From: Suillus spraguei
Taxonomy: Eukaryota > Basidiomycota > Agaricomycetes > Boletales > Suillaceae
Assembly: GCA_016800925.1 (NCBI GenBank)
Contig: JABCPU010000621.1
Coordinates: forward strand, 1-34,884
Reading direction: 5' to 3'
DNA: 34,884 nucleotides
Shown here: positions 1 through 11,872 of the stretch, in pieces
Layout of the letters: every line of letters begins with the position of its first letter
Numbering within the stretch: position 1 is the stretch's first letter
Program-made: the position numbers and the translations under genes
The notes under the pieces: model-generated
What the model saw: the letters and a program-made list of their open reading frames with translations, nothing else
The model's database searches: none
What the model was told of the DNA's origin: nothing

Positions 1-1683
1 ACCGAAGGGATTCGCGATACAGATCAATGGCCTCATTAAGATCTTCGCTGACATCCAATTCGTCATATCTGGTTTGGAGCGCGAGGGCAAGGTTGTTAAG
101 CGTGGTGTCACGATGTAGATGCCCAGGTGGGCGCAACGTCAGTGCCTCGCGACGGAGGCTGATAGCTCGGGTGATGTCATCAATGTTACCACATTTATTG
201 AAACGGGCGATGAGGGAGCCCCCTAGGTTGTCCAATAAGAAATCAGATTTGAACCCAACAGACTGCAGCGCTTCTTCATACAAAAAGATGGCCTCATCAA
301 GATCATTAGGTTTGCCTTGGTGATCGAAGCGGTTTTTGAGTGAATAGGCCAAGTTGTTCAGGTAGGTATCCCGGTCAGGATGACCCTCAGGGCACAGAGA
401 AATGGCTTCACGATCAAGGTGAATGCTCTCGTCCATATCATCAATGTTGCCCCATTGTGTAAAGCGTATGAAGAGAGCCCCTGCAAGATTGTCAAGTGCG
501 TCTGGACGGTGTTGTTGGCCCAGAGGACAGAGCTCGAGCATGTTTCGTCGAAGGTGGATACCTTCATCGGATCCGTCAATTGGAAGATTGCGGATCACAT
601 AATCGACCTCACTGTCTACGCCGATGCTACGAAGGTATGTGCCTTCTGGACAGAGGGCAGTAGCTTGCAGCACAGCTGCGCGGATCATGAATGTATACAG
701 CAGTAGACTCCTTGCTGTAGCGCCAGTTCAATGCTGTAACAAGATTATAGAGGGATGATGCGTGATCTGGGTGACCCTGCGGACGCAATTCAAGGGCTTT
801 GCGCAAGTGGGAAGTGATGGTATCGATTTCTTGAAGATCGTTTCGAATATAGCCTCTAAGGCGCGCATATGCGAGGTTGGTGAGAGCTGCCGCATGATCA
901 GGATGGCCGACCGGACATTGGTCAAGAACCAACTGAAAATGCTGAACAGCACTGTTCAGGTGAGAGACCGTGCTGCTCGTTATGTATTCGGCAAATCGTG
1001 CGTGGCCCGCATCTGTTTCCTGACCAATCTCGCAGTCTACAAGGGGCTACAGTTGTTGTATCGTCAACAGAAGCTAACAGAGACACCGGCGTCACTCACA
1101 TCAGACAGTGCGCTGTCTTGTTCGTCGCTAGTGTTTACAACACCGGCCTTCAGTGTGAGGGAAGGGTGGACATCCCAAACGGGTGGGAAGGATAGATCTA
1201 TGAAACGTTAGTAGATGTCCATGAATGAAAAGTAAGTTATTCACTGAATGGCTCATCACCATCGTCGAGTAGTTCATCCCACGACGTTTGAATTTTCCCG
1301 ATGAGCTCTCCACTGCTAGCATTTGATCGACCTCATAGGATGCCCTGATCTCTATTGATACCGCAGGTGAGGCACATGATCTATAAACCGAAGATCAGTT
1401 ATCACATCAGGTCGGAAAGTTTCCATGAACTTTACAGGGTCACAGTACTACCCCACACTACTGATTTTTCAGACGATAAGACTTTGGTAGCTGTTGTCCA
1501 GCGTCTCTCGGAGTCGACGTTGATGGAGACGTAAATGCCAGCGGGAATGCGATAAGAAGGGACTCCAATATTTTGTCCGCAAATGACTGTAGATAAAGCA
1601 TGAGGATCAGGAAAGAGATACGAAGGTAATATGGAATACTTACCGTCAAGTCTAATATATCGTCCTTCTGAGCTACGAGGCAT
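1..1683 (-). CDS. TPR-repeat protein with C2-like N-terminus, 3' end outside window
   Basis: Front part of a long tetratricopeptide protein. The start ATG at 1683 opens a short first exon. Introns are 1587-1643, 1381-1435, 1198-1244 and 1047-1099 (47-57 bp, GT-AG). Exons 1-4 encode a beta-rich segment (YVSINVD, SVVWGSTVTL, SIEIRASYE, SWDELLDDGDEPF) that resembles a C2-like domain. From 1046 leftward come about 42-residue TPR units built on ALxLCPEGHPDR...LNNLA, at least seven of them. In the Agaricomycete family I recall, a CHAT protease-like domain follows; that part would lie left of base 1, so it is inferred, not seen. The frame breaks twice by one lost base, near 1316 (after MLA, before SGELIG) and near 692 (after WRYSKEST). 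With these losses corrected the exon phases add up, so the gene may be intact in the organism. Likely cytoplasmic scaffold or signalling role; function unproven. Confidence 0.8.
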
Positions 1684-2687
1684 GATAGTGCGATGAAGCA
1701 AATGACAAGGACCGAGGATGGGACGAGTGGAGGGCTGAATGAGTGGGAAAGGAAGACGAGGGTAGATGATATGGGACTGTGGATGGAGATGGCTGAGGAG
1801 AGGTTGAGGGTTCAAACGTTCAGATGATGCAGCACGTGCATTTCCATATTGTTGAGGGCTCGGCCCAATAGACGCTGGTATGAATGCCGAGAAAGATGGT
1901 CAGCTACATAATGTTAGCGGGAGAGCCTGTGCTAAGAATGAGATTCTTCAACGAAAGCAGCCGGCCAGGGGATATGCGACTCTTGATGTAGTCGTACTTA
2001 GCACACAAATGCAAAGTTTAGAACTGAGCATATTTCAGAAGGTAATGGAAACGACGGAAAGCGCTGGAAACAGCAAGTACAGAAAAGCCTAATGATTGTA
2101 TGACTTGTCCGAAGACGGTTTGGAAGAACATAACAACGTAGAATGATGCAACCTGTAACTTGGTCAGAATTGCAAATAAAATCTAGTCAAGTCTGGATTC
2201 TAAGTTGAAGCACAGCCACCCTGAGTTTTCTTCACGTGGGTTCGATTTACTCTTCATCTTCGTCTTGTATTGAGACTCACTCTACGTTAACGGCTGATGC
2301 ATCCGGATTCCTTCTGATGAAGCAATAAGCATTTCAAACCCTTTCATATTCGGTGTACACCAAGTGTTGGTGGCGCGACTACGCGCTCGAGTTAAGAAAC
2401 TTTAGCCAGCTTAGAACATTTGACAAAGGAAAGGTATAGGTACATTGGGCTGCTATTGCGGTATGATCGACATTCCTACTTCTACACAAGGGTATAACTG
2501 GCATGCAGGGCACTTGGGTCATCGACTTGTCCATCCAATTGTCTTCTTCTCACTGAGGCAAATGTAGTACACAGGGGGATTTGAGCTCAAGTGTGCACTT
2601 CCGGTGGTGCGACAGAGGAGAAACTGCCCGGAACAAGTAAACGAATGCTCGCATACAGTGCGGCATATACGCCAAGAATGGTGCACG
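1684..2687. other. Intergenic region between two divergent-from-right minus-strand genes
   Basis: Upstream region of the TPR gene and downstream region of the kinase gene. Short open frames exist but none shows family motifs or a convincing exon pattern. An alternative last exon of the kinase could lie here: the sequence at the kinase stop codon (AG followed by GTAACG near 2699) could also serve as a splice donor. Confidence 0.5.
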
Positions 2688-5112
2688 TTACCTGAAGTAA
2701 CCTGGTCCTGTATTGGCATCGACCGTGTGATACGCCAGCCTCTCCAAGATATCTGACATCATCGGTCGCTGTCTTGGGTCTTCATTCATGAGCTCTCGAG
2801 CTATTTCGAGTAGTGCGTTGCGATCCCTGGATGGACTACATAGGGAGCATAGCTCCTCCAATGTCTTTCCACAGGACCACAAGTCCGCGTGGATCGCACT
2901 GTAGAGGCCTTGACCAGCCTCAACTTCAGGCGCAAGATATCCGGTGGTGCCAACGATGCCACGGAACATTGTTCCAGTGCCTTTGACCCGTACGGATCTG
3001 TTGAAGTCGATGATAGATAGGCGACCGCCATCGGTGGGGAGGAGGATATTTGGAGGCTTCAGATCCAGGTGCGCCACGCCATGCTGATGCATGAAGTTGA
3101 CAGCTTCAAACAACTGCTTGGCCACAAGCCATAGGTGCGCGCCGGGATTGGATAGACTGGTAAGGGGGCTGCCGGCCATAGGCATTGATACGACGCTACC
3201 CCCTTGCACGGGCCAGATTTTGACTGGCGAGATGGTGTAGTTTGAGGGAGATTCAATCCCTGTGAGGTATCGCAAGATCTCGATCTCCTTTTGCCCCTCT
3301 TTCACGAATTTGAGATATCCTTGTTGAGAATCATTCTCGATATTTGATACCAGGGCGAGGAACGGATGCTGTAAGATGTCTTGTCGGCATTACTATATTA
3401 TAGACTGCGGTGGTACGCACCCCAAATACAATGAATGAGATCTGGTAATCCATCTTTTTCAAAATACCTTGAATGTCATCAGCATCAAAGACGCCGAGAT
3501 CATCCTGAGCGCCACTGGCTTCACGATTTTCTTCGGGAACAGAGGCCAACGTCGTTCTCGGTGTTTTGTTGTGCTGAGCCTGTGACGTAAGAGAAATCAC
3601 CTTGGAAGCAGCAACCTTGATGTTGCTAAGATGTGTCTTGTTCTTTGGATCAATTTTGCCTGCCAAATCGTCGAGTTCCTGTGCCAGGTTGTACATCTCA
3701 CGAAGGAATGCGACTGCATCATTGGCCTTTGTGAGGTTGAAATCTTTCTGGGCAATGAATACCTGTTCTCCGTTTAAGAAAAAAAAAGCGACGACAAACA
3801 GAGCGACAGACCTTCCTATCTGCACCAGGCTGAGCAATGATATATCTTTCGGCAGTCAAATTTGCATGCAGATAAATTGCCACGATGAAGAATTTCTCTC
3901 TGCTTGACATGAAACATTGTCCTACGCGCGCAAGAGCAATGCTTTGAACTAGATTGCAGAATCGATCGGACTCGCTTCTCTGTGAAACCACTTCACAGAT
4001 CATGAAGGGACAGAGAAACGATGTAGACGAAACCATGCAATCGCTGGCTGGGGAGAACTTGCACCAGGTGTTGGGATTATCCAGAGTATTCAGGAAGATA
4101 GGAAATTCCCAAGTCGTCTGCCTGAAAATTTTTGTGATGGTCAGTTAGCTGTAACAACGAATTGATCCCACTTACTCCTTGTATTGAAAATGTTCGCTGC
4201 GATGGGAAAAGAAAGGCGGCGATATAAAATACACAGTGAAATTGCTAGCCTTCTGGGAGAAAGAGGAGTTATTTACCAGAAGAGCACAGTCTTGGTGATA
4301 GGAACGGAGGACGCTGAAGAAGGCCGCGAACTCTTGGGTATTGTTCACATCGACGGGGTGGTCCTCGGTGGGTACGGCGGGTAAAAATATGGTATCAAAA
4401 AGTACCTGGTAACTGGAGGCATTTTCCAGGTCCCTCTTCGCATCCGGGAGGGGGGATAAATCTATTGGGTGCGATCAGGGCGGTCGACGGCATTGAGTAT
4501 GATAACATCCTCATAGAGTCCGCATGAGATGACGGGGTATCATTTGGTACAGCGTATGTACGCGCTTGATCCAGTCGATCTTCTATGTCAGCGATTGAAT
4601 TTGGTGGTTGTTGGCCGTCAATCAGCCATGTGCCGCCGTCCAAGTTATAGTGAACGTCTCGCGCTGTCCATGACTGCAACTTTGCCACAGTGACTTGCAA
4701 GTGACGAAAAAGCTCTTCATCTTTCTGAAGCACATGTTCAATTGCTCTATCTGTCTCCTCTAAAGTAGAGGATGAGAATGTAAATCATTAACAGATACAG
4801 CAGTGGCGCACCTTCCGGTCGCAGAGGCTTGATCACCAAGTAAACACGATTGTCTCTTAAATCTGATCCCAGCACTTTCAAATATCTATCCGGTGATACT
4901 TCTGTCCAATTGTGCTCATCCAGACATTGTTGGGCGATGTCGATGGAGTCATCGTCGGGAATCAATACAGGGTTCTTGAGCTTGTAGAACTTGCATTGCT
5001 TATACGAGATCCTTTTCAGGACTGAATTGATTTCGGGATAGCGCGGCAGGAGATAATCGAGGATCTCTACGATTTTACTGTTTGCAGATATTGAAATGAA
5101 AGTAATGTTCAC
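2688..5112 (-). CDS. Multi-domain protein kinase with ubiquitin-like/Crinkler-like head
   Basis: Exons run 5112-4812, 4759-4176, 4121-3812, 3762-3421 and 3368-2688; the introns are 49-54 bp GT-AG. The first ~100 codons (EILDYLLPRYPEIN, RVYLVIKPL) look like a ubiquitin-like or Crinkler-type header. A central conserved part follows (FAAFFSVLRSYHQDCALL, PFMICEVVSQRSESDR, FFIVAIYLHANLTAERY) that I tentatively compare with PD-(D/E)XK-like folds. The C-terminal third is a kinase domain: beta-3 lysine in GYLKF, helix-C Glu in EIEIL, catalytic loop HLDLKPPN, IIDFN in place of DFG, GYLAPEV and DLWSCG. HRD is HLD and DFG is DFN, so activity is uncertain. Two single-base losses, near 4517 and 4472, break the second exon; restoring them gives 740 codons in phase. 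The codon at 5112 is GTG, so a short upstream exon with the real ATG is likely but I could not fix it. Confidence 0.8.
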
Positions 5113-6380
5113 TCCCTAGCACGACATAGAATTTAGCGGTAGTTGACTCGGCCCTACGTGACGTTGGTTGAATGCATAGACTCATCAAGTGCAAGTACCA
5201 ACATTTGCATATTCTAGCAATGGCAAAAATGCGCGTGTCATGGATAGTGAAAGACAAGGGAGCTTTAAGTTGAATCGGTAGCACTGATCAGCAGCAGTCC
5301 AAGCTTTGAAGGGGCGAACAATAGCTTACTAAGCGCCGAGAGCACAAGTGGGGGTAACGGCGGGAAACACTAAACGATTCGAGTGAGATAACAGAACAAA
5401 ACTGTGGATTTTAGCGAATGTAAGCTGACTGCTTACACCGCCAAACGGCCGTAACCTAATAAGAACATTCATTTGATACAAATATTATTACGACCTGTGA
5501 GAGATCTCCGGGGCGACACCGGGCAGACATGTGTAATATGTTAGCTTGGTTTGAAGGTGGTATGTCTGCCGCCGGTTGTTTGTGAGACGTTTAGTCAAAC
5601 GTCTGCCAGATGATTGGAATATATCTGAGCTTGGGTCCAAGCGGCCACTGTAGAACACCGTGCTAGGAGCATAGGTCACACACAGTGATCTAGACATTTG
5701 TGCGGTGTTTGCCTAGATGTTTGTCACATATATTGTTTAGGTCGAGCATTGGTTTACTATACATGAGTTAAAATCTACTATAGCTGCTCAATGACAAAGA
5801 TATCCATTTGCTGTTTCTTGTAAATGTTGTCTCTAAGTGTGATATAGTGACTCGGCCTGCTAGAACTTGCTCGTCTATATTATTCTTCTAGACATCATAA
5901 TTCCATCATCAAGAAATTCACACATTCCTTGACGTGCCCTTATGCGGACTTATTTACACTTAACTGCCTTGGTGAAATTGAATCTACTTGTCCAAAATTT
6001 CAATGTGAATGAATTCAGAAAAAAAAAGTTGAGATATATTAATATACATGTTTTATTGTATTTCGCACTCAAAAAATATAAGATATGCCAGGTGAATGAT
6101 GTGAGAGAGAGCAAACAAGTTTTGAGATAAGTGAGTTAAGCTGATTAAGCATGTTAAGGAATGTGTGAATTTCCTGATGATTCTATGCAATCAACAAGCT
6201 TGATAGTAAGAACAGGTATATGATACATATCTACAATATATAAGCACGAGATACCCCTGGCTCAGGTGCAATTGTGTCCACCACATCATGCTGTGTTGCT
6301 GTGCATTGATGTTTTTGTCTCCTTTCTTTTTCCTGTTTGCTCCTCTTTTATTCACTAGGGGTCGGCGATGCCGACTTGTG
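5113..6380. other. AT-rich intergenic region
   Basis: Upstream side of the kinase gene and left flank of the KDZ transposon. It may contain the kinase first exon (an ATG near 5193 opens a short frame). The stretch 5960-6110 is very AT-rich with A-runs. I see no family motif, no tRNA and no clear repeat ends. Confidence 0.4.
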
Positions 6381-6388
6381 ACTGTGGG
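6381..6388. repeat. Left target-site duplication of KDZ element
   Basis: ACTGTGGG directly before the left terminal inverted repeat. The same eight bases follow the right one at 14323-14330. Eight-base duplications are reported for the KDZ superfamily. Confidence 0.9.
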
Positions 6389-6630
6389 CACCTATAATTC
6401 CCACAATACAGACTTAGTAAAGCGGCCCTATGTGACGTGTAGCGCCGCTTAATTAAGCATCGTATGTGCTTGTATGGAGCACTGCCGGTGCACACCAGCG
6501 GTTTTACCTTGCAAGCACTACCAACACCTATGGCTATATTGGGCATGTTTGTCGCACACCCGTTTTGGGTAATACCCTTCGTTCGTTACTTCTCACGACC
6601 TCCAAACAGAGGCTGCTCACTGTCTACCAC
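6389..6630 (+). repeat. Left terminal inverted repeat of KDZ element
   Basis: Matches 14070-14322 in reverse complement almost base for base. The left copy lacks about a dozen bases present in the right copy after CAGCGGTTTTA. It contains a 12-bp palindrome GCTTAATTAAGC at 6447-6458, preceded by an AGCGGC...GCCGCT inverted pair, a plausible transposase-binding or hairpin site. Confidence 0.93.
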
Positions 6631-6700
6631 GCTCCACCTCACATCAAGCCCACAAAAGCCTGTCTACCACGCTCCACCTCACATCAAGCCCACGAAATCC
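6621..6700 (+). repeat. 40-bp tandem duplication at inner edge of left TIR
   Basis: Two adjacent 40-bp units (6621-6660 and 6661-6700), each starting TGTCTACCACGCTCC and differing at two positions near the end. The first unit overlaps the last ten bases of the inverted repeat. The duplication lies just before the presumed transposase start codon. Confidence 0.9.
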
Positions 6701-6709
6701 TGTCTACGC

Positions 6710-9700
6710 ATGACTCGCGGCGCCGTAGGAGGAGTCTCTAGAAAGTGTGTGGTCCAAGTTGGAGGCAAAAAGACAACTTTGTGCGCAGGAGGTATCCGAC
6801 GACGAGAACAGGATGCTCGTGAGCTCCGGTCAGCACTTTTAAAAAGTGAGTTTGACGTATGTTCCTATTCAATTTGTGTTGACAGAATTGCAGAGATCCC
6901 TCTACGAGAACGAGAACGCCTCCTGCAATCTGAACTAGCTTCTCAAGCTATTGCGAGCAATGATGCTGACTTCGGAATGGATCTCGATGCTGTCCTTCCT
7001 CCTCCTGGGGAAGAAGCCCATGCTCTCAGCCATGCAGGAGAAGAGATGTCGCTGTACCAGGAGCTTGACCAGCTCACGAATGACCACAGAAAGTAAGTCG
7101 TTACATCGATATTTGGTGTGAAGCTATCATGACAGATGGTCTTTGTGTAGACGCTCTGACTTGCGAGACCGAAGTCAGCGTATTCATGACGAAGTTTACT
7201 CATGGTTAGACCAATATGATGCATTGTCGGAAGCCCTTCTAGCCTACCTTCATGATGATCTACAGCCACCCGTCTATGATCCTAACGAACCAGATACATT
7301 CTCTATCGAGGTTGTCAACATTTTCTGTGAGTGTATTTGTCCACGACGATCTAGCTTTGTCTCACATAACTGTATAGCTCGTGAAGTTCATACTTTCAAA
7401 CACGAGTCACCCCATCTCAATGTCACCTTGATGTGCTATGGTTGCATTGGCTGTGCTGCCATACGTCCAAGCATCGCGATTACCGTCCGAACACTGGCTG
7501 TGTACCGGCAAACACACCGTGTGTGTCCGCGCCTCAGTATCCACGCTGAGGCCAAAAAGATATGTCATCTACATAACGTGAGTCACTGCTTCCTACATTA
7601 CTATATATTCATTTGTAATTCAGGTTTCTTATCACCGCTATCTGGCAACCCAATACCGCATCGCATATGACGTCTATCTCGAGGTATTACGGCGCATTGA
7701 CATGAAGATTAATACCCACCTTGGACACGATGCTCCACACTGGCGCATGCGCAACTCTTGCCCCGCCTGTCAATACCAGCTCCAAGATGAACCTGCGTTG
7801 AAATTTTCCGTCCTTTGTTCTTTTGATGGTAATAATTCTGCAAAGCTCGTTGATCCCGTTATTCGCAGAGGCAACGAACGCCCTGATCCACGATCTGGTC
7901 TCAGTTCCATATGGCTCACGGAGGAATATGTTGATGGCTTCAAAGATGAAGTCCAGAGTGCCCGTACACGTCAAGCCAAGGACAATAACCGGCAACATAT
8001 CCAGGACCCCGATGACCCATGGGTAGATGAACTTGACTCAACTGATGCAGAACCGAGTAGCGTCTGTGTTGACCGCTGGCGTAATGTGGCGCCAGAGTCG
8101 CATAAGAAAATGTTCGCGATTTTTAAGAAGTCTGCATATTCATCACCATTTGTCGGCATGGATTTCTGCTTACCATCTGTGATATGGTACGAAGTGGAGA
8201 ACTGTTAGCCAATGTTTCTCTCACTCGCACCGGCCTGCTACTGACCTCCTGTACTAGTATGAAGTACCCTATTGCCAGCTTAAAGAAGCTAATGGATGTC
8301 TTGGGGCCAATATTCTTTACGGTTATGACATCAAGTGCGCATTTGAGAAAATCATCCTTCGAAGCTCCTTAGCCGATGAGTCAAGCGGTTGAATATTCAA
8401 GGTGTTGTTCCCGCATTTCACGACACGCACACAACCGACTATGTCAAGTACAACACCATTCAAAGTACATGGTAGGCGCTGGAAAGGAGGATTTTGAGAC
8501 ATGCGAGCGCGTGTTTTCAGAATCTAATGCCCTAGCTGCACAGACACGCAATGCCATGGAGTTCCACCGCCACCAGGCACTAGATGAACACTTTTGATTT
8601 GCTGATATGGATAAGTATGCTGGGTTATGTACGTATTATGACTTCACCCGTACATGAATCTGACTATTTATTTAGCAAATTTCATTCATCAGAATTATGT
8701 TCAAGCTCTCTCGATCATCAACGCCTCTACAATCTTCCTTTCGAATTTTCACGATTCAACACCCGACGTTGATTTTGCAGCTGACTTAGAGGATGAGCGT
8801 GCTTGTTTGCAAACCCTCACACGTAAGAAGGATGAAACTTCTGTTGAAGTGGATTACGTGAAGGCTCTCGTTGATTTGGAAGACGCGCAGTAAGTCCGAC
8901 ATCATTTTTATAAATTTTAACATCATTTAATCTATCTAGGGCTGCATATGACACCGCTCAGACAGAGTTCAATAAGCTCGATTTGAGACTCGATGTGTCA
9001 GCAAAGGACGCCGGACACGTACGTCGACGACACACCGAATGCTACAACCAAGTTAGATCAGAAACTCGAGATTGTGGAGGACTATGAACGGCAGATGGCG
9101 CTTGAGACACGTTGGCACCCCGATCATCCAGAATGACTCAAGGCGCAGTCTCGAATTACGCACTGGCTATATCACAAGGCAGTAAGTGATGTTGAACGCC
9201 TTGTGGTAATGAGGCTTCTCGAGCTTACGAAAATGCAAATGAACGGTCTTGGTAATGTTTTCCTATCGTTTCCGATTTTGTATTGACATGTATGCTTCCA
9301 GGTTACAAATTGCGCACTCAGATCTCCACCGCTCTCAAAACTCGTGCAACCGCGATCCGAAATGCCATCCAGCGCTACAACAAGTATGCGGCTCTTCTTA
9401 ATCCGCCACGAGCCCCACTTCAATGGGAGCAGATTGTTGAATACTCATTTCTTGCGGAGTTTGACTTACTGCGAGACAGCGATAGCAATATTCAGGCCAA
9501 ACGATGGGCGAGTCCCACTTATCGCAATGCATCAGCTCAATATTTTGAGTTGCAGCGTGCCAAGGAGGAAGTTCGGCACTTGGATGTGGAGATCGGCCGT
9601 TTACTGACCAAGATTTGCGATGATAGATTGAAATATCCTGCCGCCATCAAGAAACTAGAGGAATCTAACCCCTTCCTCGCAGGGGAACTGACTCGGCGTT

Positions 9701-9969
9701 GGCAGTATTTAAATTCTGTCAATGCCCGTCATTTGTGGCACCTTCGGAAAACTTGCTCTTTGCCAGGCTATAGTGGCCCTGTCCATGCAGGCCTTCGACT
9801 AGGCCATGCGCAGCCAGATGACTTTACAATCCCCTATGCTTTAGAGGTGGAGTCGCAGAATGCAGTAGAGAGTGACGAGGAATGTGGTGACACAGATGAG
9901 CTCGAGCAAGTGCAGGATTACATTGATTCACTCAATCATCACATTACGGACACCAGTATTCACGAGTAG
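6710..9969 (+). pseudogene. KDZ transposase gene, frameshifted
   Basis: Eight exons with seven GT-AG introns: 7093-7150, 7327-7377, 7578-7623, 8204-8257, 8629-8675, 8890-8939 and 9252-9301. The product would be about 970 residues. KDZ landmarks in order: RVCPRLSIHAEAKKICHLHN, NSCPACQYQL with a conserved Cys pair, CSFDGNNSAKL, a CRHGF block, GYDIKCAFE, the HAHNRLCQ block, DFETCERVFSESNALA, and the C-terminal coiled region (RTQISTALKTRATAIRNAI). The Asp and Glu positions expected of the DDE-type core are present. One-base losses occur near 8134, 8304, 8386 and 8421, a further frame change near 9017, and in-frame TGA codons at 8595 and 9134. I chose ATG 6710 because upstream codons would lie inside the terminal repeat. 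Same-strand partner genes follow. Confidence 0.9.
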
Positions 9970-10322
9970 CACAGTTAGCATTTTTTATGAGTAGTAGATC
10001 CCCATGGAATGCAGTTTTTGATGTTGCACAACTTATCAGCGAGCGAGAAATCTCTGAAATAATGACAATGGAAGCATAATGCTGAAGCCACTGGATATAC
10101 ATGAAATCAAAAGCTGCTACAGACGGGAAACTATGCAGCCATGAGCTATAGTAATTGTAGTGTTGCACAGACTGCACGAATTGAAAGTTATCAGTAGTTA
10201 AATTGGATCGCACCGCAGTGAAGTGAGATGTAATCAGCTGCACGATTAACACGAGTGACAATTCACACCTGATTCGCACACTGCAATAGGTGACACCACA
10301 TCTCTCCAGTTCCTGCTCACAC
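9970..10322. other. Spacer between transposase and second KDZ gene
   Basis: Transposase 3' end and the likely promoter of the next gene. A long open frame on the opposite strand overlaps this stretch but lacks an ATG start that fits, and shows no motif. Nothing else is seen. Confidence 0.5.
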
Positions 10323-11759
10323 ATGGATTGGCAGTCTAGCCCATATTCTCGTTCTCCTACTGTCAGTGGCTTCCTGGAGGCACTTGCTTTATTTCCATGC
10401 CCAGAAAATATTGCTACTACTGCTGAATCCAACAAGTGTTGGAAATCAGCGCTGATCTCACTGTTGGCACATGATTTGCATACAGACGGTAACCACTTCC
10501 CATTGGACGGCAAAGGCGGTTTTCATCCTCTAACTGTTGAACACTACCACACTGGAACCTCAAAGTATGGGAAAAGTACTCAAACCACCAAGTATCAGAA
10601 CTGGCAGGCTCGTTCTGAACACATAGAACTGATTTTGCGCATTATCTTGGATCTGGTGAGCTCTTTCTGCTGTTTCTATCCTGGCTACTCGCTGATACAC
10701 TCAGTGTACGCTATTGGATAGGTTAACAGGTGGTTCAACGGTCTTTTTACACCATCCTGGCGCGGTACCTCCCAAATCCTCAATCACTCCTCAAATGCTT
10801 AATGCCCATGTCTATGCCAACCCGAAAGTTCTTGCAGAGCACCCAGAGCTTCATGCGGTGATTGCACAGATCTCCCAGTTGTTTACCTCCCACTATGCGA
10901 CTCCATTGGCTGAATCGTTCGCCACTAGTTGCTATCGTGCTGGGTGGTCGAGTTCCTCTACTCAGCAAGCATATCCGCAAGCAAACAGGATGGACGACTC
11001 AAAGTTACCACTTGTTCCGCCTCCCATCACTCCAGGTTCATCGCATTTTGTAATCCCTGGACGTCCAATGGATACTCTTCATTGATTACTTTCCTCCAAC
11101 ACTCAGCTCTTATCATATCTCCCCAAATCAGACGCCGGTCGCATTACGTGGGCACCTGCTCAAGTGCCCGTGATACAGCGTGGAACTAGCAAGGCTGCAT
11201 CGGCATCAGCATCAGCTAAAAAACCTGATAGCCGACGTCAGCTGAAGGGTGACAAACTTGTGCAATTTACTGCCGCGCACAAAAACACTGAGGATACCCG
11301 TATGGTAAGGGCGTGAATTTTTTTAACCAATGAAATCTAATTACAAATCAACAGGGTGGACCGAGCCTCACCAGATCTGGCGATTATTATTTTGATTGTG
11401 ACGCTGAGCCCTCTCATGATGCTGAGCCCTCAACGCCAGTTGCTGAAAGAACCGTGAAAACACCCGCGACTGAACCGGTGGTTCGAATGATGTCAATGGG
11501 GCGTGCCTATCTTCCCTCATCGTCGGGCTCGCCCTTTGATTCTGGAGTTCAGCCTCTTGTCTCTTTTGGCGCTGAGACGGAGGATGTTCTGGAAGACCTT
11601 GGTTACCCAGACACATTTCACCGGGTCTGTGTCCAAATACAGAAAGACTTTCTGCCGAAACGCTGGGTTGCTAAGCTTCAGGATGAGCCTTACCGGGTGC
11701 CGAAGGATCATGCTGAAATGATCGGAGAAGCAATGTTGACAGATGCTAAGTGTAATTAG
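10323..11759 (+). CDS. KDZ passenger gene 1, function unknown
   Basis: Three exons, 10323-10655, 10705-11304 and 11355-11759, all phase 0, with 49- and 50-bp introns; 446 codons. The ATG at 10323 opens MDWQSSPYSRSPTVSGFLEA. The middle part is rich in Pro, Ser and Ala with helical stretches (PKVLAEHPELHAVIAQISQL). The last exon has an acidic run (DAEPSHDAEPSTP) and a folded-looking end (VQIQKDFLPKRWVAKLQDEP). The only defect is an in-frame TGA at 11083-11085, which a single C-to-T change from CGA would explain. I recognise no domain. Its place inside the transposon, same strand and intron size suggest it belongs to the element and may assist transposition or silencing escape; that is inference. 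It might be joined to the following gene in a longer transcript, but a TAG separates them. Confidence 0.65.
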
Positions 11760-11872
11760 TTTGAATCCTCCGAGGGACATGCTGTTAACTCGACCCATCG
11801 ACTTTGTGTAAATATAACACAATATATACACTGCTAGTGTCCCGTCTTGCGAAAATTGTCATCCTGAGCATC

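Noticed and set aside
4430..4560. An intron between two differently framed parts of kinase exon 2
   Set aside because: No well-placed donor and acceptor restore the phase. Two single-base losses restore a continuous conserved-looking frame (YEDVIILNAVDRP, HPIDLSPLPDAK), which is simpler and fits losses elsewhere.
5486..5960. A possible solo LTR beginning TGTGAGAGATCTCC
   Set aside because: No matching TG...CA end with a five-base duplication could be found, and no second copy is in the window.
6464..6709. Extension of the KDZ transposase frame upstream to 6464
   Set aside because: That stretch lies within the terminal inverted repeat and the 40-bp duplication, so it is structural DNA; the ATG at 6710 is the first sensible start.
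9944..10513. A 189-codon open frame on the minus strand inside the KDZ element
   Set aside because: It overlaps the transposase end and passenger gene 1, starts on a non-ATG codon in part and shows no motif; the plus-strand spliced models explain the region.
10705..10721. Acceptor at 10721 for the first intron of passenger gene 1
   Set aside because: It puts the next exon in a frame that soon stops. The acceptor at 10704 keeps a 200-codon exon open apart from one TGA.
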